Shown here: piece after piece, positions 34,851 through 45,560 of the stretch | How positions within the stretch are numbered: the first letter of the stretch is position 1 | How the letters are laid out: each line of letters opens with the position of its first letter | Source: Budorcas taxicolor | Lineage: Eukaryota; Chordata; Mammalia; Artiodactyla; Bovidae | DNA: 64,000 nucleotides | Direction: 5' to 3' | NCBI RefSeq assembly: GCF_023091745.1 | Contig: NC_068920.1 | Location: 115,595,622-115,659,621, forward strand | Made by a program: the position numbers and the translations under genes | The notes under the pieces: model-generated | What the model was told of the DNA's origin: nothing | Seen by the model: only the letters and a program-made list of their open reading frames with translations | The model's database searches: none

Positions 34851-35373
34851 GGAAATCTTGGAAAGCAGAGGGTAAACTGCTTGAGGAACTAACTAGGAAG
34901 CAAAGGACTTAATCTTGAAAGCTCACTTTATAGCCCCAGTATATTAGGTAGTTTCTTTGCTGACCTCCTACTTAAAACACGTTTGGTTTTCTTTCTTCAG
35001 GTACTTACTGTCTAACTATCTTGTCTTTGGGGAAGATAGCAGGAATACAATTCCTAAAGCTGTGCTACTTCAGAAATGAGCATGAAGATGAAATGCAGGC
35101 ATTTCTGGAAAATTATTTTTATGACAAATCAAATGTCCCTTCAGTGAGAGTTTATAAGAATGGCTTGGAGAAAGCCGGTACAACGACCCAGACTGAGGAA
35201 TCCTGACTGCCTGATGAGACTTTTTCTTAACTGTTTAACCCAATATTGCTCTTTGTATAAGTGGATCTCTAAGAGTATGTTGGTTCTCTTATTTAAAATT
35301 GAGCATCTATGTCTTTAGGAATTATTTCTCAAAGCCATTACAGAGCCAAAATACAGATTTGATAACAAATAAC
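34851..35373. other. Unassigned, with one short ORF
   Basis: A 61-codon ORF at 35021-35206 contains VPSVRVYKNG, loosely like the cis-Pro segment of thioredoxin folds, but no CxxC or other support. I treat it as non-coding. Confidence 0.35.
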
Positions 35374-36094
35374 TTGAAAGAGGAGAGTGAAAAAGTTGGC
35401 TTAAATCTCAACATTCAGAAAACTAAGTTCATGGCATCTGGTCCCATCACTTCAAGGGAAATAGATGGGGAAACAGTGGAAACAGTGTCAGACTTTATTT
35501 TGAGGGGCACCAAAATCACTGCAGATGGTGATTGCAGCCATGAAATTAAAAGACACTTACTCCTTGGAAGGAAAGTTATGACCAACCTAGATAGCATATT
35601 CAAAAGCAGAGACATTACTTTGCCCACAAAGGTCCATCTAGTCAAGGCTATGGTTTTTCCAGTAGTCATGTATGGATGTGAAAGTTGGACTGTGAAGAAA
35701 GCTGAGCACCGAAGAATTGATGCTTTTGAATTGTGGTGTTGAAGAAGATTCTTGAGAGTCCCTAGGACTGCAAGGAGATCCAACTAGTCCATTCTAAAGG
35801 AGATCAGTCCTGGGTGTTCTTTGGAAGGAATGATGCTAAAGCTGAAACTCCAGTACTCTGGCCACCTCATGCGAAGAGTTGATTCATTGGCAAAGTCTCT
35901 GATGCTGGGAGGGATTGGGGGCAGGAAGAAAAAGGGACGGCAGAGGATGAGATGGCTGGATGGCATCACCGACTTGATGGATGTGAGTTTGAGTGAACTC
36001 CGGGAGTTGGTGATGGACAGGGAAGCCTGGTGTGCTGTGATTCATGGGGTCACAAAGAGTCGGACACGACTGAGCGACTGAACTGAACTGAACT
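35374..36094 (+). mobile_element. BovB 3' part (first of a tandem pair)
   Basis: Plus-strand BovB of ~720 bp from EESEKVGLNLNIQKTKFMAS to the ACTGA-repeat end at ~36078-36094. One frame stays open for 35299-35742. Only ~50 bp separates it from the next BovB in the same orientation. Confidence 0.94.
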
Positions 36095-36140
36095 GGAAGT
36101 TTATTTTCTTTGATTCTACTTGGAGGAAAAAACCAAACAG

Positions 36141-36832
36141 TAGCTTTAAAAAGTAGACTTAAGATCATGGAATCCAATCCCATCACTTCATGGCAAGTAG
36201 ATGGGGAAACAGTGGAAACAGTGGCTGACTTTATTTTTCTGGACTCCAAAATCACTGCAGATGTTGATTGCAGCCATGAAATTAAAAGACACTTACTCCT
36301 TGGAAGGAAAGTTATGACCAACCTAGACAGCATATTACAAAGCAGAGACATTACTTTGCTAACAAAGGTCCGTCTATTCAAGCCTATGGTTTTTCCAATG
36401 GTCATGTATCGATGTGAGAGTTGGACTATAAAGAAAGCTGAGCGCTGAAGAATTGATGCTTTTGAACTGTGGTGTTGGAGAAGACTCTTGAGAGCCCCTT
36501 GGACTGTCAGGAGATCCAACCAGTCCATCCTAAAGGAGGTCAGTCCTGGGTGTTCATCAGAGGGACTGATGTTGAAGCTGAAACTCCAATACTTTGGCCA
36601 CCTGATGCAGAGCTGACTCATTGGAAAATACCCGGATCTGGAAATGATTGAGGGCGGGAGGAGAAGGGGATGACAAAGAATGAGATGGTTGGATGATATC
36701 ACCGACTCAATGGACATAGATTTGAGTGAACTCCGGAAGTTGGTGATGGACAGGGAGGCCTGGCTTGCTGTGGTTTATGTGGTCGCAAAGAGTTGGACAT
36801 GACTGAGTGACTGAACTGAACTGAATGAAAGT
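36141..36832 (+). mobile_element. BovB 3' part (second of a tandem pair)
   Basis: Plus-strand BovB of ~690 bp starting near the MxSNPITSWQVDGETVETV segment. AAACCAAACAG occurs at 36130-36140 and 36833-36843 as the TSD, so this is a separate insertion rather than a duplication of the preceding copy. Confidence 0.94.
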
Positions 36833-36860
36833 AAACCAAACAGCTTTCTCTGATTGTTGG

Positions 36861-36981
36861 TAGTTTAGTTGCTAAGTCATGTCCGACTCTTGTGACCCCA
36901 CAGACTGTAGCCTGCCAGGCTCCTCTGTCCCTGGGATTCTCCAGGTAAGAACACTGGAGTGGGTTGCCATTTCCTTCTCCA
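36861..36981 (-). mobile_element. Bov-tA SINE, truncated, with TSD
   Basis: Minus-strand BovA body flanked by a 14-bp repeat TCTCTGATTRTTGG (36847-36860 and 36982-36995, one mismatch). Confidence 0.93.
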
Positions 36982-36995
36982 TCTCTGATTATTGG

Positions 36996-38394
36996 CATAG
37001 GACTTAGTTGGTATTAGAAGTTTCGGCATAGCTTCAGCTTTAATTAGTATTCAGCCACAGCATAATAGCTTTGGGTTTGTTTTGCAGGTCCTTTCCCACC
37101 TAGCTTGTTCCCAGAACTGAAAGCTAGGGTCACTTTGAACAGTAGATGTCAATTGCACGTTTCATTACATCAGCCTTGTGGGTACATTGAACCCATTCTC
37201 CATCGCAGAAGGGAATAGGCCAGCAGAGGGCTTTGGGCAGCCTTGGCTTATACTTAAGTTTTATGTGAGACTGAGGATAATGTTATTCTGTTTCTGTGTG
37301 AGAGATTTGTACTTCCCTCAGCAAACTGGCTTGCAAGAAACCAGTGTGGTGTTCTCTACTAGGGCACATGATTTCCTCAGCAGCAATTCTGCATCTGTTA
37401 CAAATGTGCTTCTGAATAGAAGCTTCTTCTAAATCCAGGTGAAGCAAATAGTTAGAAAACTGCCTGTGAGATTTGGGGAAAGCCCTGGAGAGCCATCTTT
37501 ACCTTTGCCAATCTTGAATGCTGGGTCTCTCTAGGCAGTCAAATTGATCCACTCTTTTCTAAGAATATTGTGAAGCAGCACAGTCCTAATTCATTAATCT
37601 AATATGTTCTGCAAATGCTTATCAAGGCCCAAGTTTGTGTTATGTTTCAGATAGAGCAGCAATTAGACATATTAGTGGACCTCATAAATTCTCTACCAAA
37701 AAGAATAAAATAAAAATATCAGCGTTTCCTTTGTCTAAGTACACACTATCTGTAACTGATTTGAGCTCAAAGTCTGATCCTAGAATCCAAAGTCTTAACT
37801 ACTCTGCTATTCTGCTTTTAAGTGAAGTATCAGAACTTCACCTTCTCTAAAAGTCTTTCTAGCTCCTTTTGAATTTGCCTGTGGGTTGAATTCTAACATT
37901 TAAAGAATTTCCTTGGCTTGATGGATAGGAATTACTCAACAATGTAAATAAAAACAATTATTTAAAGAAAAATGCTAATAGAATACATAATTTCTCTTGT
38001 TTTATTTTATGCTGTTAGTGGAAATTTCAAAATACATACTCTATTTTTGCCTAGGAATGATTAGATCACCAAGAGGACATTATTTTAAATTTCAGGCAAA
38101 TTCCATGTACCATCTGCTTGGGAGGGCAGAAGTTGTGAGAGGGACTGTGGGGGAGGGTGCCATCAAAGTCATAGTTTTACCCAAGGCTACTCTGGACATT
38201 AGCTTGCAGTATGGTCACACATATTTGCTCTTTCAAACATCCCACAGTTAAATTTTCAGAACCTCTGGTCAAAAAGTGATTAGGTTGAAACTGAAGTGTG
38301 ATATGTTTGAAGTTAATTTTCACCTAAATGGAAAATTGTATAACATCTGATAGAAGCTTAAAGGGAATACTTATCACTTCACTCTTTCAAAGGC
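36996..38394. other. No recognised feature
   Basis: 1.4 kb without a supported gene. ORFs at 37178-37432 and 37997-38251 have no domain that I recognise. Confidence 0.45.
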
Positions 38395-38600
38395 CTTTAA
38401 GATATTATTTAATTCCCACTGAGTCACTTTGAAGCTCAGAATTTTCATATCCATTTCACAGATAAGTAGGAGAAGAACCCTGGGAGGTTCAACATCTGGC
38501 CCCAGGCCATGTAAAAAGTCAGTATCAGAGTAGAGATCAGAATTTTGCAAGCTTGGATCCTTTTGAATGCTCTACTTTGAGGACAATGCATCTTGTAAAT
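38395..38600 (+). mobile_element. MIR SINE fragment
   Basis: MIR-like order: TTTCATATCCATTTCACAGA, then GGTTCAACATCTGGCCCCAGG, then GTCAGTATCAGAGTAGAGAT. Diverged. Confidence 0.6.
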
Positions 38601-38826
38601 TGACCCAGGCTTTGAAAAGCTAAGCTCCTTGGTAAAGTCCCCATGGCCTTTGCAAATCAAAACTTTCTGACTTGTATTTCAGGTTATTTGGAGAGTCCCT
38701 ACTTTCCAAAAGACATGGGGGATGGGAGATAGGGTATCAAAGAATCACAGTGGAAACTAAACTGATACAGAGTACTATACCCCTGAATTATCTGTTAACT
38801 ATACCTATCTAGGATCTTCACAACCA

Positions 38827-39022
38827 ATGAAAGTGAAAGTTGCTTAGTAGTGTCCAACTCTTTGTGACCTCATGGACTATACCAACCATGGCATTCTCCA
38901 GGCTAGAATACTGGAGTGGGTAGGTGTTCCCTTCTCCAGGGGATCTTCCCAACCCAAGGATCGAACTCAGGTTTCCTGCATTGCTGGCAGATTCTTTACC
39001 AGCTGAGCCACAAGGGAAGCCC
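38827..39022 (-). mobile_element. Bov-tA SINE
   Basis: Minus-strand, near complete; head at right ending GAGCCACAAGGGAAGCCC. Confidence 0.92.
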
Positions 39023-39123
39023 AAGAAATACTGGAGTGGTAGCCTATCCCTTCTCCAGTGGATCTTCCTGATCCAGGAATTGAACTGGAGTCTCCTGAAT
39101 TGCAGGTGGATTCTTCACCAGCT
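39023..39123 (-). mobile_element. Bov-tA SINE fragment abutting the previous copy
   Basis: Second, 3'-truncated minus-strand Bov-tA (AATACTGGAGTGGTAGCC ... GAATTGAACTGGAGTCTCC) directly adjoining the first copy. Confidence 0.85.
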
Positions 39124-39149
39124 GTTATACTGCTCTATTTGGCAAAGTA

Positions 39150-39819
39150 TAACATTTTAAATTACCCCAACAGTATTCTAGTGTACTGTGTTGACTCAAG
39201 AAAAAAGCACAACCTAAGAGCTGAAAATTATGTTTTAATGGACTTTCTGAGGAATCAAGCCTGGGAAGCAGTCTCTCGGTTAGCTCTGAGGGCCTATTCT
39301 GAAGAGGTAAGGGAGGAGCCCGGATATATAGGAGTTTTGCAACAAAAACCTGGTAGTTGAAACATCAAAAGATTACTACTAATTAAAGAAAACCAGATAT
39401 CTCAAGTTAGTTAATTTAGTACTTTTCTATGTATGCGAAGATGTAAGAGTCTGAGCTCATTGAAATCATTCCTTTGATATGCACCTCAACTATCTAGGGA
39501 CAGTATTCCTCCTTTTCTTCATTCTAAATTCCCTCATGGTACACATCTTGGGGTGGCTACAATGGCTGCTGGCCTGGTGGCCACAACATCCTTTGTGTAC
39601 TGATGTAGCTGGCAACATTTTTTTTTTTTTTTTTTACCATAATTCCTAGTTGAATATTGAGAAGAATCGAGCCAGGATTAACATTTTTTAGTCCCTTCTT
39701 GCAAGGAAGAGAGGTCAACAAATTAACTTTTCAGAGAAGAAGCAATTTCTTACATTTTGCTAATGTTACTCCAGGCCAAAGGTAAACAGGTGACAATAAA
39801 ACTTTAATCTTGAGCATCT
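39150..39819 (-). mobile_element. Putative old LTR
   Basis: On the minus strand a TATATAT-type box (about 39335-39327) is followed ~90 bp later by ATTAAA (about 39238) and a short downstream part. I recognise the general wording as an interspersed repeat but cannot name the family. It includes a poly(T) run at 39619-39636. Borders are approximate. Confidence 0.4.
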
Positions 39820-39831
39820 AAGTGATGGTCT
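39820..39831. repeat. TSD of twin-primed BovB, left copy
   Basis: AAGTGATGGTCT, identical at 40579-40590. Confidence 0.95.
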
Positions 39832-40578
39832 CATTCAAGTCAGTTCAGTTACTCAGTCATGTCTGACTCTTTGCGACCCCATGGACTGTAGCAAGCCAGG
39901 CCTTCCTGTCCATCACCAACTCCCAGAGTTAACTCAAATTCTTGTCCATCGAGTCAGCAATGCCATCCAACCATCTCATCCTCTGTCATCCCCTTCTCCT
40001 CCCGCCTTCAATCTTTCCCAGCATCAGGGTCTTTTCTAATGAGTTAGTTCTTTACATCAGGTGGCCAACATATTGGAGTTTCAGCTTCAGCATCAGTCCT
40101 TCCGATTAATATTCAGGACTGATTTCCTTTAGGATGGACTGGTTGGATCTCCTTGCAGTCCAAGTGACTCTCAAGAGTCTTCTCCAATATCACATTTCAA
40201 AAGCATCAATTCTTTGGTGCTCAGCTTTCTTTATAAAGAGCCTTTTGATGAAAGTGAAAGAGAAGAGTGAAAAAGTCGGCTTAAAGCTCAACATTCAAAA
40301 AACTAAGATCATGGCATTTGGTCCTATCACTTCATGGGAAATAGATGGGGAAACAGTGGAAACAGTGACAGACTTTATTTTTTGGGGTTCCAAAATCACT
40401 GCAGATGGTGACTGCAGCCATGAAATTAAAATATGCTTGTTTCTTGGAAGAAAAGTTACGATCAACCTAGACAGCCTATTAAAAAGCAGAGACATTACTT
40501 TGCCAACAAAGGTCCATCTAGTCAAAGCTATGGTTTTTCCAGATGTGAGAGTGGGGCTATAAAGAAAACTGAGCCCTG
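39832..40578 (-). mobile_element. BovB with 5' inversion (twin priming)
   Basis: One insertion in two parts between perfect 12-bp TSDs. 39832-40232 is minus-strand BovB 3' end with its tail at left. 40233-40578 is plus-strand BovB covering the segment immediately upstream in the element (SEKVGLKLNIQKTKIM to VKAMVFPD). The two parts meet at the same consensus point: both carry TATAAAGAAA-CTGAGC (about 40219-40234 reversed, and 40558-40573). This is the structure left by twin priming during reverse transcription. Confidence 0.93.
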
Positions 40579-40590
40579 AAGTGATGGTCT

Positions 40591-41499
40591 AATCCCCCAT
40601 TTCCTCTATGGAGAGATATTCATATTCTTTTCAATCTCCTTTGGACCAGATTGCAGATGATTCATGTACAACCTTGTTATTTGACCCATATTCACATTTA
40701 GAGTGCTTGGGAGACAAAAGATCATGAGGGCTAATTAGAGAAGGAAAAAATTCTTGGAAATCACCAGAGAGTTCATAAGATAAGGAATGGGATGGAGAGG
40801 CAGACCATGCGGAGAGGAAGGCAACAAGTAAAAGTAACATTTGTAAGAGTGTCTATTGGTACCTTGTGAATTGCCACAAGAAAGGAAATCTTTGTGGTTA
40901 CTTCTGTTTCTGTACTCTCTGCCCCTTACACTCCACTCTTCCTTTTGGTACAGTTATATCTGTTTCCTTGAATTGCACATATTGTTATAAAATATTTCCT
41001 AAGTTCCTCTTTATGACTATATAGCTATGCTTGAAATTTTCCAATAGAATATTATTATATCTTTATTCCCTTAAAAAAAGCTAAGCATCATTATATGTAT
41101 ATATACATATATATATACACGTTGGTTATTAATAATGTATATATTAGTTATTTATTGCTGTGTATCAACTTATCACTAAATGTGTTAACTTAAAGTAGCT
41201 GATTCATTATAAATATTTAATCATATTGTGGGTCAAAAATCTGAGCACAGTTTAGCAAGGTCTTGTGCTTTAGGGTCTCTCATAGACTGCAAGAAGGATG
41301 TCAGCTGGAGCTTTGGTCTCATCTGAAGGCTCAATTGGACAAAGGCCAGCTTCCAGATTCACTCACTTAGTTTCCTGAGAGCTGATAGACTGATGGGCTT
41401 GGTTCCTCACTACTTATTGCTGCCTTAAGTTTCTTGCCAGGTAAGTCTCCCTAGGTTATTTTATCAGAGTAAGCTTGTGAGAAGAACAAAAGAGATTTC
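40591..41499. other. Unassigned; AT microsatellite
   Basis: No gene. A TATATACATATATATATACAC tract lies at about 41096-41119. Confidence 0.45.
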
Positions 41500-42194
41500 A
41501 TTTGTTTATTTTTGTTTTTATTTTCATTGCTCTAGTAGGTGGGTTAAAAAAGGTCTTGCTGAAATTTATTTCAGGGTATTCTACCTATGTTTTCCTTTAA
41601 AGTTTTATAGCAGGTTTTCCCAGGTGCCACTAGTGGTGAAGAACTCATCTGTCAATGCAGGAGACATAAGAGACACGGGTTCAATTTCTGGGTTGAGAAG
41701 ATCCCCTGGAGGAGGGCATGGCAATCCACTCCAATATTCTTGCCTGGAAAATCTCATGGACAGAGGAGCCTGGCAGGCTATGGTCCTTTGGGTAGCAAAG
41801 AGTTGGACACAACTGAAGTAACTTAGCATGCTTAGCATGATCTTATATTCAGGTCTTTAATCCATTTTGAGTTTATTTCTGTGTACACGGTTAGGGAGTC
41901 TTCTAATTTAGTTCTTTTACATGTAGCTGTCTAGTGTTCCCACCACCATTTATTGAAGAGATTGTCTTTTCTCCATTGTCTATTCTGCTTCCTTTGTCGT
42001 AGATTAGGTGACCATACATATATGGGTTTATCTCTGAGATTTCTATATTGTTCCGTTGAGGTATATTTCTGTTTCAGTGCCCAGTACCAGTTTGTCTTGA
42101 TTACTGTAGCTTTGTAGTATAATCTGAAGTTATTGTCTTCCAACTCTACTTTTCTTTCTCAAGTTTGCTCTGGTTAAAAACAAAAATAAACAAA
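41500..42194 (-). mobile_element. L1 5' inverted segment (twin-primed)
   Basis: Minus-strand L1 ORF2 fragment (minus-strand frame DNNFRLYYKATVIKTNWYW and RKDNLFNKWWWEH), split by a Bov-tA at 41612-41838. It joins head to head with the plus-strand 3' segment at about 42177. A 20-nt sequence at 41501-41520 recurs inverted at 42175-42194, marking the same consensus point at the outer end of this part and the start of the next. Confidence 0.88.
41612..41838 (+). mobile_element. Bov-tA SINE inside L1
   Basis: Plus-strand Bov-tA with B-box GGGTTCAATTTCTGGG; ends near the duplicated TTAGCATGCTTAGCATG. L1 text resumes at about 41839. Confidence 0.92.
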
Positions 42195-43301
42195 GGGAAC
42201 TTAAAATTAAAAGCTTTCACACAGCAAAGGAAAAAATAAGATGAAAAGACAGACCTCAGAATGGGAGAAAAGAATTGAAAACAAAGCAACTGACAGAGGA
42301 TTAATATCCAAAATATATACACAGATCATACAGCTCAATATCAGAAAAACAGAAAACCCAATTAAAAAATAGGTAGAAGACCTAAACAGACATATTTCCA
42401 AAGGCAGAGAGATGACAAACAAACACATGAAAAGATACTCAACATGACCCATTATTAGAGAAATACAAATCAAAGCTACAATCACCTAATATCAGTCAGA
42501 ATGGCTATCATCAAAAAATCTACAAACAATAAATGCTGGAGAGGATGTGCAGAAAAGGGAACCCTTATGCACTGTTGCTGGGAGTGTAAATTGATTCAGT
42601 CACTATGGAAAATAATATGGAGGTAACTTAAGAAACTAAAAATAGAGCTACCATATGACCCAGCAATTCCAGTACTGAGCCTATACCCAGAGAAAACCGT
42701 AATTCAGAAAGATACTTACACCCCAATGTTCATTACAGCACTATTTACAATAACTAGTGCATGGAAGCAACCTAAATGTCCATCAATAGAAGAATGGATA
42801 AAGAAGATGTGGTACATATATATAATGGAATATTACTAAGCCAAAAAAGAACAAAATTGGGTCATTTGTACACATATGGATGGACATGTGGAAAGTCATA
42901 TATAGTGAAGTAAGTCAGAAAGAGAAAACAAATACATATTAATGCATATATGTGAAGTCTAGAAAAATGGCATAGATTATTTTATATGCAGAGTAGAAAC
43001 AGAGACACAGATGTGAACAAATGTACAGGTACCAGGGGGGCAAAAGGGGTGGGAGGAACTGAGATTGGGACTGACAGGTATATACCATTGGTACTATATA
43101 TAAAATAGGTAACTAATAAGAACACACACTATAGCACAGGGAACTCTATCTACTTCATGCTCTGTGATGACCTGAATAAGAAGGAAGTCCAAAAGCAAGG
43201 GAATATTTATACATGTATGGTCATTTCTTTTTCTGCACAATAGAAACTAACACACCATCGTATAGGAACTATGCTCCAATAAAAATTAATTTAAAAAAAA
43301 G
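42175..43301 (+). mobile_element. L1 3' segment of twin-primed copy
   Basis: Plus-strand L1 from late ORF2 (AAAGCTTTCACACAGCAAAGG at about 42211) through the zinc-knuckle region, where GCTGGAGAGGATGTGCAG and CACTGTTGCTGGGAGTG are visible, and the 3' UTR to the A8 tail at ~43292-43301. More diverged than the full-length L1 at 8403. No clear TSD. Confidence 0.92.
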
Positions 43302-44480
43302 ATTCAGAGAGCGAGAACAAATAAGACCAAGTTCACCATCTTTTGTAAGCTATTCATGAAAGTGACATTCAGTCATCTATTCAGTACTCTATTCATTAAA
43401 AAAAAAGAAAAGTCACCAGGTCCAGTTCACACTCCAGGAAAAAGATTACACAAAGGTTTGAAAGTCAGAAGGTGGGAAATCTTTGGACTAGATCAGAAGC
43501 TGTCTACCACAGTATGCTTGGGTTTTAGCTAGCAAGTATGTTTTACTTAAAATATACATCTGAGAGAAATGTGTATTTGACAACTCAGTTTTGTCAGGGA
43601 AGGTTTTGAACCCTACAATTAGTCAAATTCTCTCTCATTAAAGAAGTTAAGACTGATAAACTAGTAGGAAATATGGCCTATCCTCAACTCCTCTGATAGG
43701 ATGAAATATGTCAAAGAGGGACAAGTCCTCATTTCTCATGTATTAGCCCTGATGAGGATGGGTCCATAAAGAGTTGTCCCAGTTTTTTATGGTAAGGATT
43801 ATAAATGTGTGTGAGATGCAAGTGGCAGTTTTCTGGGAGATGACGGAACAGTCCTGCAGAAAGGCCAAGTTCAGTGCATAGCAGGCCTGCTCTGCTTTGA
43901 AATCAAATTCAACCTTTTGTAACATGTCTCATATAAACATACAAAACAATCAAATAGGGTCCAAATATGCATGCTGTCACTGAACATAAAATGGATTATG
44001 TTCTGAGAGACAATGTTACTTTTGAGTCTCTTTTTATAATCAAGGGTGAAAAAATTCAGTTATTTGATTAGATTTTGACTATTACATCTAATAGTAATAG
44101 GTTCCTGATCCCTTTTTAAAGTGTGTGACATTAATAATATTTATTTTAATTTAACCATATAGAAAGATTAAGAAAGATGTAGATAAACTAGTTCTTAATT
44201 TCTCACGCTACATTGTAAACCATTTTGTAACAGCAGAACATATATATTTATAAAGATTTTTAAAAAAGAGGAAAAGCAGAGCAAAAATCAGAGTCACTTT
44301 TGAGAATTAGGCTTTGTATTATTGCCTTGACAGCTTCTATGAGAGTTCCTTATGTCAGTTCAGTAATTAGCATATGCTTTATACCAGTGGTACTATATGT
44401 ACCCTTGGAGTGCTGAACTATAAATAGACCACTGCTTTTTTTTCAGGAGCTTATGGGGAACAAAAATATATGTTGATTCA
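43302..44480. other. No recognised feature
   Basis: No gene or repeat that I can support. Confidence 0.4.
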
Positions 44481-44689
44481 TTTGTTAAATATATATTTAT
44501 TGAGAGCTTATTTTATGATAGCTATTTGAACTAATCATCAAGGATAAAAAATAAAAAATATTGACAAGTTCCTTCTCTTGTGAAGCATATGTTAATGTCA
44601 GGGAAATACATATGAACAAGTAAACAAATATATATTTAAAACAGATCATACTAAAGTGCAATGAAGAAAAATAAACTGTGTGGTGCATG

Positions 44690-44963
44690 CCTGTCCTAGG
44701 GATTGAACCCAGGTCTCCTGTATTGCAGGCAGTTTCTTTACCATGGGAAAGAACCCACCTCCAATGAAGGAGATCCAGGTTCGATCCCAGGATTGCGAAG
44801 ATCCGCTGGGGGAGGAAATGGCAACCCACTCCAGTATTCTTGCCTGGGAAATCCCAGGACAGAGGACCCAGGTGGGCTATAGTCCATGGAGTTGCAAAGA
44901 GTTGAAAACAATGGAGCGACCAAGACTTCTCTTCTCTTTACCATCTGAGCCACCAAGGAAGCC
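44690..44963 (-). mobile_element. Bov-tA SINE (host of a nested SINE)
   Basis: Minus-strand tRNA head of Bov-tA in two pieces, 44690-44744 (GGATTGAACCCAGGTCTCCT) and 44945-44963 (CTGAGCCACCAAGGAAGCC), split by the plus-strand SINE. Confidence 0.9.
44745..44934 (+). mobile_element. Bov-tA SINE nested in Bov-tA
   Basis: Plus-strand Bov-tA flanked by TCTTTACCAT (44735-44744 and 44935-44944), a TSD made from the host SINE's own sequence. Confidence 0.95.
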
Positions 44964-45560
44964 AGTAATAGAAAAAAGTAAGAAATAATTGATTATGGAA
45001 GATTGCTCTGAAGAGATGACTTTTAGACTGAACACTGAAAGATGAGAAGTCATATGAGAACTACTATTTTATGGAGACGGGACAGTAAAGGTAGAAGCTC
45101 TGTACAGGCAACAGTTGACTTGCTCCAGGAATGGAAAAGGTCAATGTGATCTTTGGACCCATAATTAAAAGGTGATCAATGGTATCTTTCAGATCATACT
45201 AAAGATTTTTAATTTTACTCCAAGAACAATGGGAAGCTATGTTTTGTTTTGTTTTGTTTTTTTTAATCATGGAGAGCTATCTGATGTATATATTTTAAAG
45301 ATGTAGAAAATACATTGAATAGATAATACATTAAAAGGGTACAAAGCAAGAGGATTATGTAGCAGACCATTGAAGGTATCTAGGCAAAAGATGGTAGTAG
45401 TTTAGACTAAGTGGTTGTGGTGGCCATTGGCAAAAGGGTTAGATCTAAAATATATTAGTAAGTGTAACTGCTAGGACTTGCTGGTGCTTTGAATGGGATA
45501 AAGAATAAAAAGTCAAAAAATTGTTTCCAAGTTTTATGATTTAGTAGCTAGGTGTATCAC

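Larger units (their letters stand above)
44481..45560 (+). mobile_element. L2 LINE 3' region, split by nested SINEs
   Basis: Left part (TATTTATTGAGAGCTTATTT near 44497; ATATGAACAAGTAAACAAA) and right part (AAGAGATGACTTTTAGACTG near 45012; GAATGGAAAAGGTCAATGTG near 45130) follow the LINE2 3' end in order. The SINE pair at 44690-44963 separates them. Low identity, as expected for L2. Confidence 0.6.

Noticed and set aside
35021..35206. Short ORF with a thioredoxin-like VPSVRVYKNG
   Set aside because: No CxxC motif, no flanking fold elements and no retrocopy signature. One 10-residue resemblance is not enough.
35884..36717. A 277-codon minus-strand ORF, one of the longest in the window
   Set aside because: It runs antisense through two tandem plus-strand BovB copies. 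The length reflects the low stop density of the BovB complement, not a gene.
39619..39636. Poly(T) run as the tail of a retrocopy
   Set aside because: No recognisable transcript or element end lies to its right and no TSD was found.
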